Positions 45,817-55,073 of a DNA stretch of 64,000 nt are shown one piece after another (position 1 is the stretch's first letter; each line of letters opens with the position of its first letter). This stretch comes from Natranaeroarchaeum aerophilus (GTDB lineage Archaea; Halobacteriota; Halobacteria; Halobacteriales; Natronoarchaeaceae): the NCBI RefSeq assembly GCF_023638055.1, contig NZ_JAKRVY010000002.1, positions 62,001-126,000 on the forward strand. The letters are read 5' to 3'. The notes beneath the pieces were generated by a model, which was not told the DNA's origin, did not search any database, and saw nothing but the letters and a program-made list of their open reading frames with translations. Both the position numbers and the translations under genes were made by a program.

Positions 45817-47510
45817 CAGATCGGCTTCAGGGTGTCGTCGGTCGGCTCGTAACACCGCCCGCCCATCAGCGCCTCCTCGATGGCGTCCTTGACGTCGGGT
45901 TCAGTCATCCCCGTATCCTCAATCACCGCGTCGATCAGGTCGTACCGGTCGACGCCGTCCCCGTCGTCGAGTTCCTGCATCGTCTCGATGACGACGTCGG
46001 TCAGCGTCACGTCGTCGGGGATGTTCACCTTGCCCTCGCCAGGGCCCGCCTCGTCATCGTCGTCCTCGGATCTGTCGTCGTCTTCGGCCCCCGGGTCGTC
46101 CTCGGTCTCGGACCCGTCGGGGTTTTCGTCTTCGGTGGCCGGCTCGACGTCCGTCTCGGTCGCCGCGACGTCCTCGGACGCCTTGCCGTCCTCCTCGGCT
46201 GGTTCGTCGAGCTCGTCCGGATCCGGCGTCTCGATGTCGGCCTCGCCCGGTTCGGGCACCTCGGTTCCGGTGGAGAACTCGGTGCCGTACTCCTCTTCGA
46301 TCTCCTCGCGCTCGTCCTCGGAGAACTCGTACATCTCGCCGGTCCCGGCGGAGTCGTCGGACTCCGCGGCGGTCGAGTCGGCGTCCTGATCGGGCCCAGT
46401 ATCGTCCGAGGCAGCTGCAGTTTCGTCCGATCCGGTCCCCTCAGCGTCCGTTCCGGTCTCGAAGTTCCCGACCGACTCGCTTCCCGACAGTACATCGTCG
46501 GCAGTCACGCTCTCGTCGGACTCCTCGTCCACCGTCTCGGGTTCGCCAGTCGTATCGTCCGGCTCCTCGTCCGGTGTTTCCGTCACACTCTCGTCGGTGG
46601 CATCCTCCGACGCTTCGTCACCTGTTTCCGAAACGGTGTCCTCGCTCGCTGTTACAGGATCGTCGTCGCCTGCCGTCACCTCGGTCCCCGATTCCGCCGG
46701 CTCGTCGAGGATGTCCGGTTCGCCCGCGCCCGTGTCGTCCGCGGTCGCGCTCCCGGTGGTCTCCGGAGCGGGCAACTCGCCAAGGCCCTCCGGCAGGTCG
46801 TCGACAGTTACGCTACCGTCGCCCTCGCCGGGTGCAACGGCAAGCTCGGCTACTTCCTCGCGCTCGCCCGCAACGGTTTCGGTCGCCTCGATTGCGAGGT
46901 CGCGGATCGCAGCGAGGTACTCGGGCGTCGTGCCGTAGTGTTCCAGCGCGAGGCGGATCCCGTTTGCGTGCTCGGGTGTTGCTCCCGCATCGACGAGCAG
47001 GGATTCGAGTTCCTCACCCGCTTCCGGACGCTCCAGTGCGGTTGCCATCGTCGCCACGCGCTCGATCGTCTGCTCGGCGGTGCCGACGATCCAGCGATCC
47101 CGCGTCTCGGCGTCGACCCGGTTGATGCTTTCGGGCCGGATCGACGTGAACACACGATCGGAGTCCTCGGGCTGGAACGTCCGCGCCTTGCCGGTAATTG
47201 CGAGGAACGCGGGCGGATCAACCCGTTCGAGGAATGCCAGTTCGTCGGGCTGGTACTGCCCGGCGTAGACGACGAACGCGCCGGTCGGATCGACGATCCG
47301 CGCGCGCAGCACGTTATCGTTGACCTGCTCTAGCTCGGTGAGGACGCCGACGACGAACATGCGGTTGACGCGCGCGCCGGTCGGCGTCACGACGTAGTTC
47401 GGGGCGCGTTCCTCGTCGCTTTCTTTGTAGTCAAGCGTTGCGTCCTCGAACTCGGCGGCGAATAGCCGATGGGCCACCTCGCGGCGGCTGACCTCCTCGT
47501 TTCCGCTCAT
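45816..47510 (-). CDS. rpap1: RPA-associated protein RPAP1
   Basis: 564-residue partner of RPA1. Residues ~35-135 form an OB-fold (RMFVVGVLTELEQVNDNVLR). Residues ~225-485 are an extremely acidic Ser/Asp/Glu/Thr low-complexity linker, and the last ~75 residues form a winged-helix-like domain (VVIETMQELDDGDGVDRYDL). RPAPs cooperate with RPA in DNA repair in Haloferax. The real start is the ATG at 47510, which overlaps the rpa1 stop; the open frame upstream is only a shadow of rpa1. Confidence 0.85.
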   Translation of the reverse strand: MSGNEEVSRREVAHRLFAAEFEDATLDYKESDEERAPNYVVTPTGARVNRMFVVGVLTELEQVNDNVLRARIVDPTGAFVVYAGQYQPDELAFLERVDPPAFLAITGKARTFQPEDSDRVFTSIRPESINRVDAETRDRWIVGTAEQTIERVATMATALERPEAGEELESLLVDAGATPEHANGIRLALEHYGTTPEYLAAIRDLAIEATETVAGEREEVAELAVAPGEGDGSVTVDDLPEGLGELPAPETTGSATADDTGAGEPDILDEPAESGTEVTAGDDDPVTASEDTVSETGDEASEDATDESVTETPDEEPDDTTGEPETVDEESDESVTADDVLSGSESVGNFETGTDAEGTGSDETAAASDDTGPDQDADSTAAESDDSAGTGEMYEFSEDEREEIEEEYGTEFSTGTEVPEPGEADIETPDPDELDEPAEEDGKASEDVAATETDVEPATEDENPDGSETEDDPGAEDDDRSEDDDDEAGPGEGKVNIPDDVTLTDVVIETMQELDDGDGVDRYDLIDAVIEDTGMTEPDVKDAIEEALMGGRCYEPTDDTLKPI

Positions 47511-48781
47511 CCGCGCACCTCCGTGAGCAGGGCGGTTGCACGTGATTTCGGCTCGTCGTCGACTTCGGCGAACTCCGAGGCGTCGAGGTTCGCGCCGTAC
47601 TCGTCGACCGAGAGGTGCCCGCGGATGCGGAACTCGCGGCCCACGATCCCCTCGCGGATCGAGTCGGCGACGACGGTCTGATCCATCGCCTCGCGGGCCT
47701 GCTCGCGGGCGTCTTCCAGCCCGCCGCCGTAGATCTCCTCGGTGATTTCGGCGTCGAGCACCGCGGTCAGCGTACCAGTCCCGTCGTCGACGATCGCTTT
47801 CACCCGCAGGTCGTCGTAGGCGTCGACCTCGCCGTGGGTGCGACACTGGCCGTTTTGAACCACTCGATCGCACTCCGGACAGCGCTGGATCAGTCCGGAG
47901 CCCTCCCGGACCGAGAGGACGTGACCGGTCACTTCGACGTCGTAGACGCCGCCCGCGTCGACGGCCTCGCCGATCGCCAGTCGGGTCCCTGTGTCGCTCA
48001 CCTCGACCGTCCGGTCGAGTGCTGTAACTGTTGAGAACTCCGAGACGTTGATCGAGGGGACGCCACGGTACTCGCGGACGTAGGCGTTCTCGACTCTGAC
48101 CGAGTTCCCCTCGGTTTCGAGGTCGGGATGGGGATCCCAGTCGGTGAAGGGGAGCTGTCCCGTCTCGTCCGCGAGCACGCCGCTGAGGATGTCCGTTTCG
48201 CCATCGCGACCGTCGATCGTCCGGCGTTCGACCTCTGCCACCTGCACTTCGACGTTGACGCCGCGGTCGCCCGTCTCGATGTCGACGAGGTCGGCATCGC
48301 CGCCGATCTCGTAGGGCACATCAAGCGGGTCCTCTTCGACGGCAACGCTCGTCCCCTCGCCGAGGTTGAGCTCCGGTTTTCCGTCCCACTCGCGAACGCC
48401 CGCATTGCCGATCGTGAGCGTGTCCCCGGCCGAGAGCCCGAAGTCCTGCCATGCGGTGTAGTCGATTCGACCGGACTCGTCGGCGAGCGTCCCCTCAAAA
48501 ATTGTCTGGTCGTCGCCCTGATACCGGATCGAGCGCTTGCCGACCGACAGCACGCGCGCGGTGACGGTGACGCTCCCGTCCGCGGTCGTGATCTCGTCGA
48601 TGCTCTCAATCGAGTGTGTTCCCGTGGAGTCACTGGTGCCGCCGTACTTGCGCCGCAGGCTCTGTACGGCCTCGTCGATCGGCACGCTGTAGGCGACAAG
48701 GTTCTCCAGGTCCTCTGTGACCTCCTCTTTGTCAACACCGAGGTCGGAGGCGAGCTCCTCGGCACGTTCTTCTACCGTCAT
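47507..48781 (-). CDS. rpa1: Replication protein A, RPA1-type single-strand DNA binding protein
   Basis: 424-residue ssDNA-binding protein with three OB-folds (about residues 60-150, 160-260 and 265-400) and a zinc finger within the third (RCPECDRVVQNGQCRTHG, CX2C...CX2H). An N-terminal HTH-like segment (ERAEELASDLGVDKEEV) precedes. The ATG at 48781 has a TATA-like CTTTTTAATC ~27 bp upstream, so it is leaderless. Head of the rpa1-rpap1-rpe operon. Confidence 0.92.
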   Translation of the reverse strand: MTVEERAEELASDLGVDKEEVTEDLENLVAYSVPIDEAVQSLRRKYGGTSDSTGTHSIESIDEITTADGSVTVTARVLSVGKRSIRYQGDDQTIFEGTLADESGRIDYTAWQDFGLSAGDTLTIGNAGVREWDGKPELNLGEGTSVAVEEDPLDVPYEIGGDADLVDIETGDRGVNVEVQVAEVERRTIDGRDGETDILSGVLADETGQLPFTDWDPHPDLETEGNSVRVENAYVREYRGVPSINVSEFSTVTALDRTVEVSDTGTRLAIGEAVDAGGVYDVEVTGHVLSVREGSGLIQRCPECDRVVQNGQCRTHGEVDAYDDLRVKAIVDDGTGTLTAVLDAEITEEIYGGGLEDAREQAREAMDQTVVADSIREGIVGREFRIRGHLSVDEYGANLDASEFAEVDDEPKSRATALLTEVRG

Positions 48782-48897
48782 CGCTCCCCACTTCGCAGCG
48801 AGTGATTAAAAAGGGTTGGCGGAAAGCGGGAGTGAAATCGGGCAGGGTCCCGCGCCGCCGGTCAGCGGTACTCGTGGACAGTTTCGGCCGAGAGCGA

Positions 48898-49482
48898 TCA
48901 GGCCTCGTCCTCTTCCTCGACGACTTCCGGGTCGCTCATCGCGCTCTGCAGGCTGTCGAGGCCGTTCACCCACGTCGAGACGAGCCCGTACTCCAGATCT
49001 TCGGCAATCGAGAAGTCGAGTTCCTCGCCGTCGATGATCATCGTGCCAGCCTGCACGAGGTAGCCAAGCGCCGCGTCGATGTCCTCTTCGGCCTCCGCGT
49101 CGGCGGCCGCCCGGACGTACTGTTCGATCTCGGCGTCGTCAGTTGCGCCGTTGGCGACGTACTCCTCGGCAGCGTAGAAGACGCAGACAAGGCTGGTCTG
49201 GACATCGTCGACGAGCAACTCCTTTTCCTCGTCGTCGAACTCGACCTCGCTCAGTACGATCTCGCGGATCTCCTCGATCTCGTCCATCGCCGTGTCGGCA
49301 TCGATCTCGCCGTCGTCGTGGGCCGAGACGACTTTTGCGACGGCGATCGCGGCATCGTCCTGCAGGTTGAGCAGGAGTCGTGCCGAGTCCTCGTCTTCGG
49401 GATCGAGATCCTCGTCGGTAATTCGGTCGAGCCAGTTCTGCCAGCGTTCCTCTGAGTAGAACTCGTTCGGCGGCGCGCTCAT
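48898..49482 (-). CDS. DUF2150 family acidic protein
   Basis: 194-residue acidic helical protein of the archaeal DUF2150 family, annotated by its FYSEERWQNWLDRI start and the helices AIAVAKVVSAHDDGEID and EEYVANGATDDAEIEQYVRA. Cytoplasmic, no motif for catalysis. Function unknown. Start ATG at 49482 is preferred; a longer frame adds a basic segment unlike the rest. Confidence 0.75.
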   Translation of the reverse strand: MSAPPNEFYSEERWQNWLDRITDEDLDPEDEDSARLLLNLQDDAAIAVAKVVSAHDDGEIDADTAMDEIEEIREIVLSEVEFDDEEKELLVDDVQTSLVCVFYAAEEYVANGATDDAEIEQYVRAAADAEAEEDIDAALGYLVQAGTMIIDGEELDFSIAEDLEYGLVSTWVNGLDSLQSAMSDPEVVEEEDEA

Positions 49483-49627
49483 ACTCTGACGGTACGCTGG
49501 CGGCTTGAAAACCCTTTCTCTCCGATGCCTTCGGATAATGCGAGGAATATCCGTGATAAAACGGCTGTAGGGCGGCCTACAACAGGATATAGCTCTCGTC
49601 TGGACAATCAACCGGTTGCAGAATAGT

Positions 49628-50467
49628 TTATAAATGGTTGTGGGTATCGATTCCGTACACCGCCCGTGGTGTCTCGACGTGTGCAGTCCTTACTGCCGCG
49701 TCGTAGCCCTCCTCCAGCAGCCAGCGAACTCGCCGTGGGACGGTTTTCGGCCCCATCACCGCGCCGGGGCGATCGGGATCGTCGACAAAGTCGGTCTCCA
49801 TGAGAAACGGCTCGCCCGCCTCGGCCGCGACGCGCAGGCGGTCTTTCTCGCTCATCACGCTCGGGATCGGCCCCGCGAGTGTGCCCCCGGAGTAGTGTTT
49901 GACAACCTTGCCCGCCGGAAGCCCGGCTTCTTCGGCCCACTCGGCGACCTCGGTCAGATCGTCGGTCCCCTCCGTGTGTAACTGGACTGCACAGTCTAGC
50001 TCAGCGCCCAACTCGAAGGCATGGCGCATGACCGCGTTCGAGGCGTCCCAGACGGCGTCGTCGACCTCGTAGTGGGGCCGCCCCGACTTCAGCGCGAGCG
50101 CCCGACCATCGCCAACGATCTCCGCGGCGACGTCCAGCCCGGCCTGCATGAGATCGCGGGCCTCCTCGGGCGTGAATCCTCGGTCATCGACGAGCCGGGA
50201 GATCAGCCCCGGGTGGACGCCAAGCACCGGCCACGCCCGCCCGTCGAGTAGCTCGCTCGCGTCCTCGACGATCGCGATCGTCCGCTCGAACACCTCACGG
50301 AAGTCCTCGCCAGTGTTGACCTCGACGTCGAGATGCCAGGAGGGCTTGTTGACGACCAGCAGATGCGTCCCGCCGAGTCGCGCGAAGTCATCGACGGCGT
50401 CTAACCCCCGGCCGTAGTCGGGATCGAGGTGCATGTGGTTGTCCAGCACCGGCGTGTCGAGTTCCAT
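49628..50467 (-). CDS. TatD-related metal-dependent hydrolase
   Basis: 279-residue amidohydrolase-fold protein of the archaeal TatD-like group. Metal ligand motif LDNHMHLDPDYGRG at the N-terminus; ALKSGRPHYEV, VQLHTEGTDD, VVKHYSGG and METDFVDDPDR follow the order of TatD metal-site residues. The substrate is unknown (TatD nucleases are one precedent). Monocistronic. Confidence 0.85.
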   Translation of the reverse strand: MELDTPVLDNHMHLDPDYGRGLDAVDDFARLGGTHLLVVNKPSWHLDVEVNTGEDFREVFERTIAIVEDASELLDGRAWPVLGVHPGLISRLVDDRGFTPEEARDLMQAGLDVAAEIVGDGRALALKSGRPHYEVDDAVWDASNAVMRHAFELGAELDCAVQLHTEGTDDLTEVAEWAEEAGLPAGKVVKHYSGGTLAGPIPSVMSEKDRLRVAAEAGEPFLMETDFVDDPDRPGAVMGPKTVPRRVRWLLEEGYDAAVRTAHVETPRAVYGIDTHNHL

Positions 50468-50509
50468 GGGTCGAGGTTGGACGGTGGGGCCGAAAGGACT
50501 TCGTTTCGT

Positions 50510-50959
50510 TTACGTATCGGTCCAGAACGCACGCTGGCGCTCTTCGATTTCTTCGAGCACCAGCGAGAACACGTCCCGCCAGTCGTTCGGATCGGACGCG
50601 TCGGTTCCCGGCGTCGGTGCGTCGGGACCGGGATGGATGTGGTCACGAGCATTGTGCTCTGATGGATGCCGATCCCATCGGTGGTCGAACGATCCTTCGA
50701 TCGTTTCCTCGTGATAGTGCACCGAGAAATCCCCGTTCTCGTACCAGACGATCTCCAGTCGCGCCGTGTCCACGCTCTCCGGATAGAATCCGGGGTCATA
50801 CGTTAGAACAATCCGATCCGGGGCAAACGCTGGCTGTCGGTCGATATCCTTGAACCGATCGTCGGTCCGGCATCGGTCCGCGATCACGTCCAGCCGATCG
50901 AAATCGACCGGCGCGCCGCTGTGCTCGTCGTCGGACGCTTGTTCGTCGCGGTTCGTCAT
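50510..50959 (-). CDS. TumE/DUF6516-like protein, putative toxin of a toxin-antitoxin-like pair
   Basis: 149-residue protein. The central pattern YPESVDTARLEIVWYENGDF, then YHEETIEGSFDHRWDRHP, and the terminal RDVFSLVLEEIEERQ resemble the DUF6516 (TumE) toxin family. Its start overlaps the HTH gene by 4 bases (ATGA), so the two are strictly coupled. By analogy TumE is the toxin and the HTH protein its regulator/antitoxin, but no toxicity is shown here. Confidence 0.6.
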   Translation of the reverse strand: MTNRDEQASDDEHSGAPVDFDRLDVIADRCRTDDRFKDIDRQPAFAPDRIVLTYDPGFYPESVDTARLEIVWYENGDFSVHYHEETIEGSFDHRWDRHPSEHNARDHIHPGPDAPTPGTDASDPNDWRDVFSLVLEEIEERQRAFWTDT

Positions 50960-51531
50960 ACAGCGGGCCGCTCCGTCGCTCCGTCACTCGCGTCCGTCTG
51001 CAGTGCCCGTTCAAGCAGCCGTATCCGCCGTCGCGCCGTCCGCCACGCAGCCACGTCCTCCCAGACCCCCGCTACTGACTCTCCTCGCTCGGACGCCTGT
51101 CCCGTAACCGAGACGTCGTCCGGCACGTCGACGCCGAACGACTGAGCATACGCGTCTGCACGCTCGGTTTCCTCGGCGAGCATGTCGACGAGTTCGTCGT
51201 TGGCGAATTCCTCGCGGAGTCGCTGAACACGACGCCAGTCCAGATACGCCTGATTCCGCTGGTAAGTCGCGGGGGACTCGGTGACACGCGTAACGATCCC
51301 CATGCGCTCGAACCACGCCAGATACTCCCGTGCGGCGTCGACACCGTGACCAGCTCTGTCAGCGATCTCGCTCACTGGTGCGGCCTCGTCCAGTCCGAGC
51401 ACTGTCTCGAAGAAGTCGTCGCGGGTCCGCCCGCCAGAAATAACTTCTTCGGGATCGGTCAACGCCTCGAAGTCCGGCAGTTCACCGCGTTCCCCCGCGT
51501 CGGCCCGTAGCTCCTCGGCTGGCTCGTCCAT
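50956..51531 (-). CDS. HTH regulator/antitoxin-like protein (DUF7342 type)
   Basis: 191-residue protein. Residues ~40-95 form a predicted winged helix (FETVLGLDEAAPVSEIADRA, then EYLAWFERMGIVTRV). The second half (RNQAYLDWRRVQRLREEFA) is helical and acidic, ending in an Arg-rich segment RTARRRIRLLERAL. Upstream lies a perfect 8-bp inverted repeat (51553-51584) only 22 bp before the start and three 22-bp-spaced repeats (51615-51680), implying autoregulation. The ATG at 51531 is the best start; a longer frame exists. Confidence 0.65.
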   Translation of the reverse strand: MDEPAEELRADAGERGELPDFEALTDPEEVISGGRTRDDFFETVLGLDEAAPVSEIADRAGHGVDAAREYLAWFERMGIVTRVTESPATYQRNQAYLDWRRVQRLREEFANDELVDMLAEETERADAYAQSFGVDVPDDVSVTGQASERGESVAGVWEDVAAWRTARRRIRLLERALQTDASDGATERPAV

Positions 51532-51552
51532 GCGTACAGATTCGACTGCCTG

Positions 51553-51584
51553 CGGAATAAGTCTTTGTCTCACGGATTATTCCG
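51553..51584. promoter_or_regulatory. Inverted repeat overlapping the promoter of the HTH/TumE pair
   Basis: CGGAATAA-N16-TTATTCCG with perfect 8-bp arms. It begins 22 bp upstream of the HTH start codon, in the core promoter region. Autoregulation by the HTH protein is the simplest role. Confidence 0.6.
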
Positions 51585-51614
51585 TCTGCTATCGGTTGGC
51601 CTTGCTACTGATCG

Positions 51615-51680
51615 TACTACAAAATTCGAAGTGTGATACTACTATTCTTGAATTATTATACTACAGATATCGAAGTAATG
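51615..51680. repeat. Three 22-bp-spaced imperfect repeats
   Basis: The hexamer TACTAC occurs at 51615, 51637 and 51659, exactly 22 bp apart (two helical turns). Units 1 and 3 also share ATCGAAGT/TTCGAAGT at the same offset; unit 2 is degenerate. AT-rich, located between the NYN gene's stop (51700) and the inverted repeat before the HTH gene. Iteron-like operator suggested. Confidence 0.55.
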
Positions 51681-51699
51681 GCGAAACACGTTTCTACAG

Positions 51700-52170
51700 T
51701 CACTCTCCAAGCAATACTGCGTCGTTCGCCGCGTTCCGCAGCGCATCAGATCTGCCGTGCGTCCCAGGAGCGATCGCCACGGTACGGATGCCGTTCCGGC
51801 CCGCCGTCTCCAGCACCGGCTTGAAGTCAGTATCGCGCGAGGCGATCACCAGCACGTCGATCTCGTCGCGGACTGCCGTCTCGGCGGCGTCGATGGCGAG
51901 CTTGACGTCGACGTCCCCGCTCGTGATGACGACCTCGTAGCCCCGCGCTTCGGCGGCCTGAATCAGTCCCGGCGTGGCGTGTTCGTCGAGATAGAGGCGC
52001 GTGACGCCCAGCTGTCCGAACTCCGCGGCGGCGTCCCGGACATCGTCGAGGTCGACATCGAACTCGTCGCGGAGCACGTTCGGACCGTCCACGAACAGTC
52101 CGACCCGAACGCGGTCGGCGTTGTCGACCGCCGAGATCCGGTCCTGCAGGGCACGTAACCGATCAACCAT
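51700..52170 (-). CDS. NYN-domain (LabA-like) putative ribonuclease
   Basis: 156-residue PIN-like NYN protein. Acidic active-site motifs are LFVDGPN, TSGDVDVKLAID and IASRDTDFKPVLE, followed by DALRNAANDAVLL. NYN domains are metal-dependent nucleases, often acting on RNA. It lies just upstream of the TA-like pair in the same orientation with its own region of control, so a shared role in RNA degradation is possible but not shown. The N-terminus VDRLRALQDRISAV is a short helix. Confidence 0.82.
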   Translation of the reverse strand: MVDRLRALQDRISAVDNADRVRVGLFVDGPNVLRDEFDVDLDDVRDAAAEFGQLGVTRLYLDEHATPGLIQAAEARGYEVVITSGDVDVKLAIDAAETAVRDEIDVLVIASRDTDFKPVLETAGRNGIRTVAIAPGTHGRSDALRNAANDAVLLGE

Positions 52171-52287
52171 GGGCGTTCTATCCAGTCTCGGCGGATAGGT
52201 GTGACGAAACGCCGGGCGCGACGACTGCTCGATCCCCGGCAGGGAACGGACGGAAAATCATTACTCCCTGCCCGACAATCCACCTGT

Positions 52288-53409
52288 ATGTCGCTACGCC
52301 TGCCGCCGCTCGCGGCGGTACACCAGGATCGGGCCGCCAAACTCACCGACTTCGGCGGCTGGGAGATGCCCGTCGAGTTCGACTCGATCCGGACCGAACA
52401 CGAGGCCGTCCGGAAGTCGGCCGGGATCTTCGATGTCTCGCACATGAGCGAGATCGAAGTAAGTGGGCCGGACGCCACCACGTTGATGCAACGGCTCACC
52501 TCGAACGACGTCACCGCCCTCTCGCCGGGTGACGCCCAGTACTCGATGATCACCGACGAGGCCGGGCTGATAATCGACGACACGGTGGTCTACCGGCTCC
52601 CCGAGGGCGACCGTGCGGTCGCCCCGGATGGCGACGGCGCCCGGTATCTGTTCGTCCCGAACGCCGGCCACGACGAACTCATGGTCGACCGATGGGTCGA
52701 CCACCGCGACGAGTTGGGTCTCGATGCGAGCGTTACGAACCGCACCGAGGAGTACGCGATGGTCGCCCTGCAGGGGCCCGACGCGTCGGACGCGCTCGCG
52801 GCAGTCGCCTCGGGCGACGTCCGGAACCTCTCGCCGTTCGAGGCCACGTACACCTCCGTCGCGGGCGTCGACGCGCTCGTCTCGCGGACGGGCTACACCG
52901 GCGAGGACGGCTACGAGATTCTCGCGCCGTGGGACGACGCAGAGACAGTCTGGTCGGCCTTCGACTGTCAGCCCTGTGGACTCGGCGCGCGGGACACGCT
53001 CCGGATCGAAGCCGGATTCTTGCTCTCGGGCCAGGACTTCGACTACGAGGATGACCCACGCAACCCCTACGAGGCGGGCGTCGGCTTCAGCGTCAAACTC
53101 GACACCGAGTTCGTCGGGCGTGACGCGCTCGAAGGCGTTCACGAGGAGGGATCGGACCAGAAGTTCGTGGGTCTGCGCCTGATCGACCGGGGCGTCCCGC
53201 GTCACGGCTATCCGATCACGACGCCCGACGGCGAGACGATCGGCACCGTGACGAGCGGGACGATGAGCCCGACGCTCGACGAACCAATCGGACTGGGCTA
53301 CGTTGACCGCGAGCACGCCGCGGTCGGGTCGACCGTGCGCGTCGAAATCCGCGGCCAGCCGAAAAAGGCAAGGATCGAACCCACGAACCTACTCGACGAA
53401 TACAGATGA
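52288..53409 (+). CDS. gcvT: Glycine cleavage system aminomethyltransferase (T protein)
   Basis: 373-residue tetrahydrofolate-dependent aminomethyltransferase that releases ammonia and makes methylene-THF. Features are [16 protein letters not shown] near the N-terminus, [12 protein letters not shown] mid-chain and [17 protein letters not shown] near the end. The start ATG at 52288 (MSLRLPPL) follows family length. It overlaps gcvH by 4 bases, so coupled. Confidence 0.95.
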   Translation: MSLRLPPLAAVHQDRAAKLTDFGGWEMPVEFDSIRTEHEAVRKSAGIFDVSHMSEIEVSGPDATTLMQRLTSNDVTALSPGDAQYSMITDEAGLIIDDTVVYRLPEGDRAVAPDGDGARYLFVPNAGHDELMVDRWVDHRDELGLDASVTNRTEEYAMVALQGPDASDALAAVASGDVRNLSPFEATYTSVAGVDALVSRTGYTGEDGYEILAPWDDAETVWSAFDCQPCGLGARDTLRIEAGFLLSGQDFDYEDDPRNPYEAGVGFSVKLDTEFVGRDALEGVHEEGSDQKFVGLRLIDRGVPRHGYPITTPDGETIGTVTSGTMSPTLDEPIGLGYVDREHAAVGSTVRVEIRGQPKKARIEPTNLLDEYR

Positions 53410-53789
53410 GCTTCGAAACTCCCGACGATCTCGGCTATCTGGAATCACACGAATGGGCCCGACGCGACGGTGACACTGTACGGGTCGGCATCACGGACTT
53501 CGCACAGGACGAACTCGGCGATGTCGTCTTCGTCGAACTTCCCGACGTCGGCGACGAACTCGACGCCCAGGCGGAGTTCGGCGTCGTCGAGAGCATCAAG
53601 GCCGTCTCCGATCTCTACGCTCCGGTCGGCGGCGAGGTCACCGCGGTCAACGAGGACCTGTTCAGCGCGCCCGAGCTCGTCAACGACGATCCGTACGGTG
53701 AGGGGTGGATGCTCGAACTTGAACTCTCCGAGGAAAGCGACTTCGACGACCTGCTGTCGGCCGAGGAGTACACCGAACAGACCGAATAG
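53406..53789 (+). CDS. gcvH: Glycine cleavage system H protein
   Basis: 127-residue lipoate carrier shuttling the aminomethyl group between P, T and L proteins. The lipoylated Lys is K65 in [17 protein letters not shown]. Full-length and intact. Its stop is only 3 bp from the convergent MccF-like gene's stop. Confidence 0.96.
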   Translation: MSFETPDDLGYLESHEWARRDGDTVRVGITDFAQDELGDVVFVELPDVGDELDAQAEFGVVESIKAVSDLYAPVGGEVTAVNEDLFSAPELVNDDPYGEGWMLELELSEESDFDDLLSAEEYTEQTE

Positions 53790-53792
53790 CGG

Positions 53793-54848
53793 CTACGCGA
53801 ACCGGATCCTCTCTTCGTTCGGATCGAGACGAACCCGCCCGCCGAGCGGGAGCGGCGCGATCGGCGTCGTATGCCCCCAGTCGACGCCAAGTACAACTGG
53901 TGCGTCCGGGTTGTACCGCTCGACCTCCGCAATAACTGTTTCATAGAGGCGCTCCCGGTACGCCTCCCGTTCTTCTCGGGGCGGCTCCGTCAGATAGCTC
54001 CGCGTCGGCGGTCGCCCAACGATTACCCCTGCGAATCGCTCCAGGAGCCCCCGCTCGCCAAGACACATGAGCGTCGCGCCGACATCCTCCGGCTCCGGAA
54101 TCGTCTCGGCGGTCTCCAGTCCCAGAATGCAGCCGTCGAGTGCGTCGGCGTCCGGCAGAAATCGGTTGGCCGCCAGTTGCCACTCGACGATCGACCGACA
54201 GCCGCCCCAGAGCCGCCCCTCGACCGTCTCACCCGCGCCAGCCCAGCGCCAGCCCGGATTCGGTTCGTAGGTCGGCGATTCGTCCATCTGCGAGGGATCG
54301 GTCCACCACGTCGTTGGTTCGTCGGTCCACTCCTCGCTGGGGGCAAGGTCGCCCATCGACTCTTCAAAGAACGCCCGGCGACAGTACCGCTCGGTGTAGG
54401 CCGGAAGCTCGCCCGGAATCGCCAGCTCGTTCATCAACTGCGCGCCGTTGTACGAGACGATCCCCTGATTCCAGAGATAAAGCCCGAGATTGGTGTTGTC
54501 GCTCATCCCGAAAAACCGGGTCGGGGTAGCCCGGAGCACGTCGGGGTCGAGGTGTTTCAGGACCCGTAGCTGGTCGCTCCCGCCGATCGTCGCGACGATG
54601 CCCGTGATCTCCGGGTTGCGGACGGCGGCGTGGGTGTCCGCCGCACGGGCCCGGGGATTGGCTGCGAGAAAGTCGTCCCCCTGTCTGGCGGTCGGGTAGA
54701 CCACGGGTTCGAGACCGAACACCTCGCGAAGGCGTTCGAGTCCCAGCTCGAAGACGTGCGGGGCGTCGCGTGCGCTCCCGCTCGACGGCGCGAGGACGGC
54801 GACCCGGTCGCCCGGTTCCATTGGCGGCGGCGTGACGAACTCCGGCAT
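53793..54848 (-). CDS. LD-carboxypeptidase/MccF-type serine peptidase (S66)
   Basis: 351-residue S66-family peptidase. Nucleophile S116 in FFGMSDNTNL, E245 in ILGLETAETI and H326 in GVDWGHTTPIAP form the expected Ser-Glu-His triad. In bacteria the family trims murein peptides or inactivates microcin C (MccF). As an archaeon lacking murein, a peptide/nucleotide-amidase or detoxification role is more likely; the EEWTDEPTTWW loop is MccF-like. It is inserted convergently between gcvH and gcvPA. Confidence 0.88.
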   Translation of the reverse strand: MPEFVTPPPMEPGDRVAVLAPSSGSARDAPHVFELGLERLREVFGLEPVVYPTARQGDDFLAANPRARAADTHAAVRNPEITGIVATIGGSDQLRVLKHLDPDVLRATPTRFFGMSDNTNLGLYLWNQGIVSYNGAQLMNELAIPGELPAYTERYCRRAFFEESMGDLAPSEEWTDEPTTWWTDPSQMDESPTYEPNPGWRWAGAGETVEGRLWGGCRSIVEWQLAANRFLPDADALDGCILGLETAETIPEPEDVGATLMCLGERGLLERFAGVIVGRPPTRSYLTEPPREEREAYRERLYETVIAEVERYNPDAPVVLGVDWGHTTPIAPLPLGGRVRLDPNEERIRFA

Positions 54849-55073
54849 ACCCGATACGTGATGCGTGATCGATACAAAACGGTTGCCCCGGCCGATAAGG
54901 TGCATTTGATATAGCAATAAACGATGTATGTGGTGTATAGCTCCGGTTAGTCTCACCGCGCGGATACTGCTTACAGTAGCAGGCTGGGGTTCCCGAACCG
55001 GGATTCTGATATACCACTAGTCGTAACCCCCACTCGTGACAGCTCTACACGGTAGCCAGGTGGGATTCCAGTC

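Noticed and set aside
47511-47873. N-terminal extension of rpap1 reaching into rpa1
   Set aside because: The extension lies wholly inside the rpa1 coding sequence and is Arg/Gly-rich, unlike the acidic RPAP1. The ATG at 47510 overlaps the rpa1 stop as expected for coupling.
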